A stretch of DNA of 64,000 bases from Bdellovibrionales bacterium (GTDB taxonomy: Bacteria; Pseudomonadota; Alphaproteobacteria; UBA9219), in NCBI GenBank assembly GCA_041662785.1, contig JBAZRW010000002.1:124001-188000 (forward strand), in the 5' to 3' direction. Positions 59,090-64,000 of this stretch are shown in pieces. Every line of letters starts with the position of its first letter. The first letter of the stretch is position 1. Both the position numbers and the translations under genes were made by a program. The notes beneath the pieces were generated by a model, which saw only the letters and a list, made by a program, of their open reading frames with translations, was not told the origin of the DNA and did no database searches.

Positions 59090-60139
59090 GTGAGACACTT
59101 TAAGCCTGTGTTGTTGGGATGCGAAGGCCCTGTTTTAACGGAAGAGGAACGCAGCTTCTTTGCGCGCCTTAATCCTTTTGGCTTTATCCTTTTTCAAAGA
59201 AACTGTGTCAATCCCGATCAAGTGAAAGCGTTAACGTGTGCGTTAAGGGCGTGCGTCCAGCAGCCTGCCCTTCCCATTTTTATTGATCAAGAGGGGGGGC
59301 GAGTCGCCCGCCTAAAGCCCCCTTATTGGCCATCCTTGCCAGCGATTCGCACAATCGGAAAACTTTATGAAAGGAATCCCGTCCAAGGGCGCGAGGCTAT
59401 GCGTTTGCATTCTCTTGTAACAGCCAAGATGCTGCGAGCCGTCGGGATCAATGGCAACTGCGCGCCAGTTCTGGACTTATGCCTTGATGGCGCGTCGAGC
59501 GCGATTGGTGATCGAGCGCTTAGTGCTTCGCCTCAGACTGTGGCTGATCTGGGGCGCGTGGCAATTGAGGCCTATCTTGCCGAAGGCGTGTATCCCGTCA
59601 TCAAGCACATGCCGGGCCATGGGCGCGTGCAGGTGGATCCTCATGTTGATCTGCCTTTTGTCGATACAGATGAAGAGACGTTGCAGAAAAATGATTTTGT
59701 CCCGTTCAAAAAGCTTCATGACGCGCCGATGGCCATGAATTGTCATGTTGTCTTTCGGGCACTTGATCCTTTGGCGCCAGTTTCTCTTTCGCCGTCCGTT
59801 CATGAGCGGATCATACGCGGCGTTCTAGGGTTTCAGGGGCTTCTTATGACGGATGATCTGGCGATGGGTGCTTTAAAAATGCCGCTTGAGCAGCGCGTGC
59901 GCGGCGCGCTGGAGGCTGGAGCCGATATAGCTCTTTATTGCACAGGCTCCATGGAGGGGATGCGCACTGTTGAAGAATCGCTGCCAGCTGAAACGTGTGA
60001 GGCGACTCTTATGCGATGGGCGCGGGCGCAGGATCATTTGTCAAGGGCGGGCGCGATGAGGTCGGTTGAGGACGAGGCGGCCTTGCGAGCGCGTCTGGCG
60101 GCGCTTCTTGATGTGGGCGCAGTTACGCAAGAGGCCTGA
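59090..60139 (+). CDS. nagZ: beta-N-acetylglucosaminidase NagZ
   Basis: This 349-residue protein is a glycoside hydrolase family 3 enzyme of the NagZ type: FILFQRNCVNPDQV, FIDQEGGRVARL, KHMPGHGRVQVDPHVDLP with the catalytic His-Asp motif, and MTDDLAMGAL with the nucleophile Asp. It releases GlcNAc from muropeptides in cell-wall recycling in the cytoplasm. I chose the GTG at 59090 with GAGG upstream; an alternative GTG at 59063 would add nine residues. It overlaps the convergent pentapeptide gene by 17 bp. Confidence 0.93.
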   Translation: MRHFKPVLLGCEGPVLTEEERSFFARLNPFGFILFQRNCVNPDQVKALTCALRACVQQPALPIFIDQEGGRVARLKPPYWPSLPAIRTIGKLYERNPVQGREAMRLHSLVTAKMLRAVGINGNCAPVLDLCLDGASSAIGDRALSASPQTVADLGRVAIEAYLAEGVYPVIKHMPGHGRVQVDPHVDLPFVDTDEETLQKNDFVPFKKLHDAPMAMNCHVVFRALDPLAPVSLSPSVHERIIRGVLGFQGLLMTDDLAMGALKMPLEQRVRGALEAGADIALYCTGSMEGMRTVEESLPAETCEATLMRWARAQDHLSRAGAMRSVEDEAALRARLAALLDVGAVTQEA

Positions 60140-61373
60140 TCTTGGTGTCGGTCATAATCGCGTTTTTGAATATCGTGCCCGTAATATCCGCGCCTGTGAA
60201 ATTGGCCGAGCTTAAATCCGCGTCGGTAAAGTCGGCATCGCGGAGCACCGCGTTGGTAAAGTCACTATAGCGGAGATTAGCACCGACAAAACAAGTGTTC
60301 AGCGTTCTGTTGCCTTCAAAAAAAAGAGGCTCCATGCGGGCCTTGGTGAATTTGGCGCCCACCATGACGCATTTGCTAAAATTGGTTCCGCGTATGTCCG
60401 AGCTTCTAAAGGCGCAATGACGGAAATCACTGTGTTTAAGGTTAGCGGCTTGAAGATTGATGTTCGAAAGATCGTGGCCGTACCAAATTGAATGTTCGGC
60501 AAAAAGCATCGTCAAGTTTACCCCTGTTAAGGGCGGGGCGTTGCGCAGGTCAAGGTTGGACAAATTGAGTCTCTTCCCGTCTTCGCCTTGTGTCCTTAGC
60601 CAAATTTGATGGAGTTTGAGCATTTCCTCAAGGGGAGCCTCTAACTCGTTCAGCGTATTTCCCATCGGTTGATCCGTCAGGGTTCCCGAAAGATCGACGT
60701 TTTCAAGATTAGAAAAGTCCATCATCGTGCCCGTCAGGTTCGCACCCTTAAGACTGACATTCTTCAATTCGCACTGACTAAGATCCGCGCCGGATAGATT
60801 GGCTCCGGCCAAATTAGCGCCGTTTAGGTTGCCACGGATGATGGTTGATTTGGACAGGTTCGCGTCTTCGAAATTGGAGTTGATGGCGATGGCACCGGAA
60901 AGTTTAACAGAGCCAAGATTGGCCCCGCGCATATCGACGCCGCCTGTGCCTTCTTTCCAAACGTCGCTGTCGCTTGTGAAGGTGAGGCCCTTATCGGGGT
61001 CATAGGTGGCATAGGAGCCTTCGCGCAAATCGGCTTCGTTGAGATCGGCATTGGCCATGATCGCGCCGCGCAGGCAAGCGCCGCGTAGATCGGCGCGAAC
61101 AAGACTAGCATGAGAAAAATTGGCTTTACGAAGGTCGCAGGCATAAAAAACGCAATAGTCCAGTTTGCAGTTTTCAAGATCCGCCTCCACCATAACGGAG
61201 CCGGTGAAGTCGGCATTGGACATATCGCTGTCTTTAAAGGAAAGGCCGGATAAATCGTAATGTTGCAAGGCCGCCCGTGCACCATTGGCGCGACCTTTTT
61301 TAAAGGCCACATGCTTGGCGATAATGTCGTTCAAGCTCGCTTGATCGATGATTGTCAAAGCATCTGTTGACAT
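60123..61373 (-). CDS. pentapeptide-repeat protein, paralogue of the 28.8-kb protein
   Basis: This 416-residue protein is mostly A(D/N)LxX pentapeptide repeats. The layout matches the protein at 28822: an N-terminal His-x-x-Phe-x-x-Gly module at residues 21-30 (KHVAFKKG), then repeats, a second module His-x-x-Trp at about 254-272 (LHQIWLRTQGEDG), and further repeats to the end. The Phe/Trp, His and Gly positions match in spacing between the two proteins. There is no signal peptide. It lies downstream of ppiD and the small secreted protein on the same strand. Function unknown. Confidence 0.88.
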   Translation of the reverse strand: MSTDALTIIDQASLNDIIAKHVAFKKGRANGARAALQHYDLSGLSFKDSDMSNADFTGSVMVEADLENCKLDYCVFYACDLRKANFSHASLVRADLRGACLRGAIMANADLNEADLREGSYATYDPDKGLTFTSDSDVWKEGTGGVDMRGANLGSVKLSGAIAINSNFEDANLSKSTIIRGNLNGANLAGANLSGADLSQCELKNVSLKGANLTGTMMDFSNLENVDLSGTLTDQPMGNTLNELEAPLEEMLKLHQIWLRTQGEDGKRLNLSNLDLRNAPPLTGVNLTMLFAEHSIWYGHDLSNINLQAANLKHSDFRHCAFRSSDIRGTNFSKCVMVGAKFTKARMEPLFFEGNRTLNTCFVGANLRYSDFTNAVLRDADFTDADLSSANFTGADITGTIFKNAIMTDTKIRPLA

Positions 61374-61398
61374 AGTGGGGGGTGCCTTAATTCTTTTG

Positions 61399-61737
61399 TT
61401 ATTGTTTAACGCCCGTCAAGGGACGGAGCATTTTGCAAAGGCTGCCCTCGCATTGAACAAGCATAGAGGTTGGCATGGGTGTTACATTTTCTCCGACGGT
61501 TTTGGGGGCTATACACTCAACGCGATAAAGAGTCGATGAATTGCTTCCCATCTTCTGCTGATAGATTTCAATCTTTTTAGGGGAACAATTGTTCATGCGC
61601 GCGACTTCGCGCGCGTCTGCCGGTGCGGCTAAACAATCCGTTCCATAAAGGCTTGTGAGAAGGGAAAGAAGGGCTATTCCTTTCACCACAAGACTATAAC
61701 GAAAGAATGTTAAGGGGGCGTTACTGATGGGATTCAT
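61399..61737 (-). CDS. small secreted hypothetical protein
   Basis: This 112-residue open frame has a basic N-terminus, a hydrophobic segment (about residues 16-33) ending TDCLAAPA, and a Cys-containing mature part (Cys51, Cys74, Cys95, Cys100) of about 70 residues, suitable for disulfides in the periplasm. The start overlaps the ppiD stop by 17 bp. No family is recognised. Confidence 0.6.
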   Translation of the reverse strand: MNPISNAPLTFFRYSLVVKGIALLSLLTSLYGTDCLAAPADAREVARMNNCSPKKIEIYQQKMGSNSSTLYRVECIAPKTVGENVTPMPTSMLVQCEGSLCKMLRPLTGVKQ

Positions 61738-63616
61738 CGCCGCGATGCTTCAAGTCGTTCAACATATTGTTATTGATAGTCACAGGAAAAGCCTTGCGAA
61801 TATAAAGGGCATATTCCTCGGCTACGTTTTGGGGCAGGTGGGTGGTTACGTCTTCTACGACTGTTGAGAGGGTCTCCTCTGGCTTCTTGGGGTCAACGGG
61901 GACGATGTCCGAGAGCCTTAAGATATAGTGCAAGCCTTGTCCTTCAGCCGTTATGACATCCCCTTTCTTCATCTTGAAAATGGAAGCAATAGCCTGCGCC
62001 GGAAGGGTGCGGTCGGGTTCGCTCAGTTGAGAAAGAGGCTTGGAGAGAGTGAGGCTAACCCCCGGATAGGAGGCATAGCTTGTCGCAGTTTTTCCTTCGC
62101 GCAGAGCCTTGGCAATATCTTCAGCGGTGGCGGCTGCCTTGATGGATTGTTGTTGCTTGAGCCAGTCAGCGGCGACCTGCGTTTTGGCTTCTTCAAAAGG
62201 TTTGGCATGGGTTGGCGTTATTTGGTCATTTCGCACAACATAGTATTTGCCGTGCCCGCCGTCGATGACTTGGCCGGTTTCTCCTTGGCCCAATTCAAAG
62301 GCTGCGCGCAACACGGTGTCTTTGTTGGGGATGTCCTTGGCTTCTTTCCCATCAGGCGTGTGACCCGTCTGGTCGAGGGAGGGGAAGCGCTCAAGGCGGA
62401 GCTTAAGGGTGTCGGCGCATGTCTCCAGCGATTGGCCGCCCGCAATCATATCATCCATCTTGTTGACGGTGCTGGCAACTTGGTCACCAGCTTGTTCGTC
62501 CTGAAGCGTCTTTTTGAGGTCGCTCCGAACCTCATCAAGGGAAGGAGCGCCGCCTGCATGGATTTTCTTACTCTGAAGAACGTGCCATCCAAGAGAGCTT
62601 TTGATAGGAGACGAAATCTGTCCCTCTTCAAGCGTAAAGACGGTTGTGTAAAGTTCAGGCAGGATGTTCTTTTCGCTCACCTTGTCCATGGTGACAGGGG
62701 TGAGGCCTTTTGCTTTGGCCGTAGCGGTTAGGTTAGAGGCGGTGTGCGCGGCTTCGTAAAAAGCCTTGGCTTTTTCTTCGTCTTGAAAAACGATTTGAAC
62801 AAGATCACGTGTTTCTGGTCGCATAAGTTCGCTTGCGCGGGACTCATAGGCCGCTTTGATTTGTTCCTCACTCACCTTGATGTCTTTGACGAGGGAGTCG
62901 GTCTCAAGGGTGGCCACGGTCACGCCCCGATATTCGGGGACAACATAGCTGCTTTCATGGTCTTTGTAAAAAGCCTGCAGCGCAGCGTCATCAGCCTTTG
63001 GCATGTTTTTCAGACTATCGTTGCGCAAGGTTAGAACTTCTAGAATCCTTTTGGCTCCGCGCGCCTGATAAAGCGTGTCGATCATGATCTGGGGAATGGG
63101 CCGTTCTGAGGCTATGGACGAAAAAATAAGCTTACGCGCTGTTTCATGACGTTGCGTGTCCAGAAATCCTTGCTCGCTCATGCCCGTTTTATTGAGGAAC
63201 TGTTGCCAGAGTTGGGTGTTGAAGCTCCCGTCTTTATCGCGAAAATGGTCGTTTTGAGCCAACTGGCTCATCACAAACGCGCTGTTGAGATTCAGACCAA
63301 GACGCGCCGCTTCTTGATCAAACAAATCTTCATGGATGATAAGGTGAAGGGTTCTATCCAAAACGCCGATTTGTCTGGCCTGCGTCACGGTAAGGTCAGC
63401 GCCAAAAACCTTGCGAGCTTCGGGCATGCCCATTTGAAAGCGTTGTTCAAGGGTTTGAACGGGGATGGCTATCGAACCGACCTTGGCAACTTCCTTCAAG
63501 CGGGGATTACCCTTGAATATATCCCCGATGCCCCAAATGCCAAAACTGACAATGAGGAGGAGCATAAGGCTTTTGAAAACCCATGATTTGGCAAGCTCGC
63601 GTATCGTTTGAAGCAT
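61721..63616 (-). CDS. ppiD: periplasmic folding factor PpiD (SurA-N/parvulin type)
   Basis: This 631-residue protein starts MLQTIRELAKSWVFKSLMLLL, the PpiD N-terminus with a single membrane helix at about 13-33. SurA-like helical N-domain segments follow. A parvulin-type rotamase region at about 265-370 contains ETRDLVQIVF and SSLGWHVLQSKKI. A second C-terminal helical region ends the protein. It helps outer-membrane and periplasmic proteins fold. The ATG at 63614-63616 with GAGG upstream is preferred. It is divergent from tpiA, a conserved alphaproteobacterial arrangement. Confidence 0.93.
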   Translation of the reverse strand: MLQTIRELAKSWVFKSLMLLLIVSFGIWGIGDIFKGNPRLKEVAKVGSIAIPVQTLEQRFQMGMPEARKVFGADLTVTQARQIGVLDRTLHLIIHEDLFDQEAARLGLNLNSAFVMSQLAQNDHFRDKDGSFNTQLWQQFLNKTGMSEQGFLDTQRHETARKLIFSSIASERPIPQIMIDTLYQARGAKRILEVLTLRNDSLKNMPKADDAALQAFYKDHESSYVVPEYRGVTVATLETDSLVKDIKVSEEQIKAAYESRASELMRPETRDLVQIVFQDEEKAKAFYEAAHTASNLTATAKAKGLTPVTMDKVSEKNILPELYTTVFTLEEGQISSPIKSSLGWHVLQSKKIHAGGAPSLDEVRSDLKKTLQDEQAGDQVASTVNKMDDMIAGGQSLETCADTLKLRLERFPSLDQTGHTPDGKEAKDIPNKDTVLRAAFELGQGETGQVIDGGHGKYYVVRNDQITPTHAKPFEEAKTQVAADWLKQQQSIKAAATAEDIAKALREGKTATSYASYPGVSLTLSKPLSQLSEPDRTLPAQAIASIFKMKKGDVITAEGQGLHYILRLSDIVPVDPKKPEETLSTVVEDVTTHLPQNVAEEYALYIRKAFPVTINNNMLNDLKHRGDESHQ

Positions 63617-63742
63617 AAAAAAATCCTCGGTGTTAGTGAAAAGTGATTCCCGATTGCACAGGAACATGATAAAAGCCTATGATCGATACGGCAACAGGAT
63701 TAAGAAAAAAAGCCGCGACAACGATAACCCAAGGAAACCGCT

Positions 63743-64000
63743 ATGGCCAAAAGACGTAAGCTGATTGTAGGCAATTGGAAAATGAATGCCCGTTTGACGT
63801 CGGGTCTGAATTTGGCGCGGGAAGTTGCGGATCGGGCCACGGCTTCGATGCCTTTGACGTTCGATATTGTTCTTTGTCCTCCTGCCACCTTGATCTGGCC
63901 GCTTGCCGAGACTCTTATGGGATCGCCCGTTATGTTAGGGGGGCAGGATTGCCATTATGCCAATCATGGGGCCTATACCGGCGATCTAAGCGCGGGGATG
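63743..64000 (+). CDS. tpiA: triosephosphate isomerase, N-terminal part (runs off window)
   Basis: From the ATG at 63743 the plus strand is open to the window edge (86 codons). The translation begins MAKRRKLIVGNWKMN, with the catalytic Asn and Lys of TpiA in GNWKMN, and contains ILCPP-like (VLCPPATL) and LGGQDCH motifs. TpiA interconverts dihydroxyacetone phosphate and glyceraldehyde 3-phosphate. AAGGAAA lies six bases upstream. The catalytic His and Glu are beyond the edge. Confidence 0.97.
   Translation, partial: MAKRRKLIVGNWKMNARLTSGLNLAREVADRATASMPLTFDIVLCPPATLIWPLAETLMGSPVMLGGQDCHYANHGAYTGDLSAGM

Noticed and set aside
35..64000. tRNA or rRNA genes
   Set aside because: I looked in all intergenic gaps for a TTCGA/TTCAA T-loop within a cloverleaf and found none. 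A database scan could still find an unusual one.

Overview
The window looks like the chromosome of a flagellated, chemotactic alphaproteobacterium of moderate GC content. It carries three parts of the alphaproteobacterial cell-cycle phosphorelay (sciP, chpT, ctrA). It also has the typical alphaproteobacterial rpoZ-rel pair, dusB next to ntrY, an ispDF fusion, fliI-fliJ and ppiD-tpiA. The dispersed palindromic repeats and the reduced ntr locus fit a deep-branching lineage (Rhodospirillales- or Micavibrio-like), but I cannot place the species from sequence alone. I recognise no tRNA, rRNA, CRISPR array, insertion sequence or prophage.

Layout: 1-8.2 kb holds a partial lytic transglycosylase gene, smpB, a NYN-domain gene, rpoZ, rel, fliI-fliJ, ubiA and sciP. 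8.3-10.9 kb is a three-gene Tad-type TadG/TadE set. 11.2-18.9 kb has a phosphohexomutase gene, a candidate structured RNA, hslO, a cytochrome b561, an autotransporter, an unknown gene and an aminotransferase. 19.2-23.3 kb has ntrX, a DUF192 gene, cutA, gmhA and cysK. 23.3-28.7 kb has a REC-EAL regulator, a large hybrid histidine kinase and malic enzyme. 28.8-32.9 kb is an operon of a pentapeptide-repeat protein, an unknown 373-aa protein and a U32-family protein. 33-43.6 kb is mostly housekeeping (der, hflX, a phosphatase, an MFS transporter, cinA, ispDF, dusB) interrupted by an A/T-rich pair of orphan genes near 35.1-36.2 kb.

43.9-46.5 kb holds a lone Fis-type DNA-binding protein followed by ntrY, in the place where ntrB-ntrC usually lie; ntrX is 25 kb away. 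46.6-50.4 kb has a secreted tail-fibre-like protein and an 854-aa receptor-like coiled-coil protein. 50.5-60.1 kb holds nadK, then chpT, cheA (with two CheW-like domains and a receiver), cheW, cheY, cheB and cheR in one direction, with ctrA and nagZ beyond. The end carries a second pentapeptide-repeat protein, a small secreted protein, ppiD and the start of tpiA.

The genes suggest coupling of motility and cell cycle. ChpT would pass phosphate to CtrA, and SciP would restrain CtrA-dependent promoters. An exact CtrA-type box (TTAA-N7-TTAAC) lies upstream of the chpT-che genes and another between the hybrid kinase and malic enzyme genes. The most unusual features are the candidate three-way-junction RNA at about 12.82-12.96 kb, two families of paired inverted palindromes, four heptanucleotide tandem arrays of one related family, the reduced ntr locus, the paralogous pentapeptide proteins with a shared histidine/aromatic module, and the receptor-like protein without a recognisable chemotaxis signalling tip.
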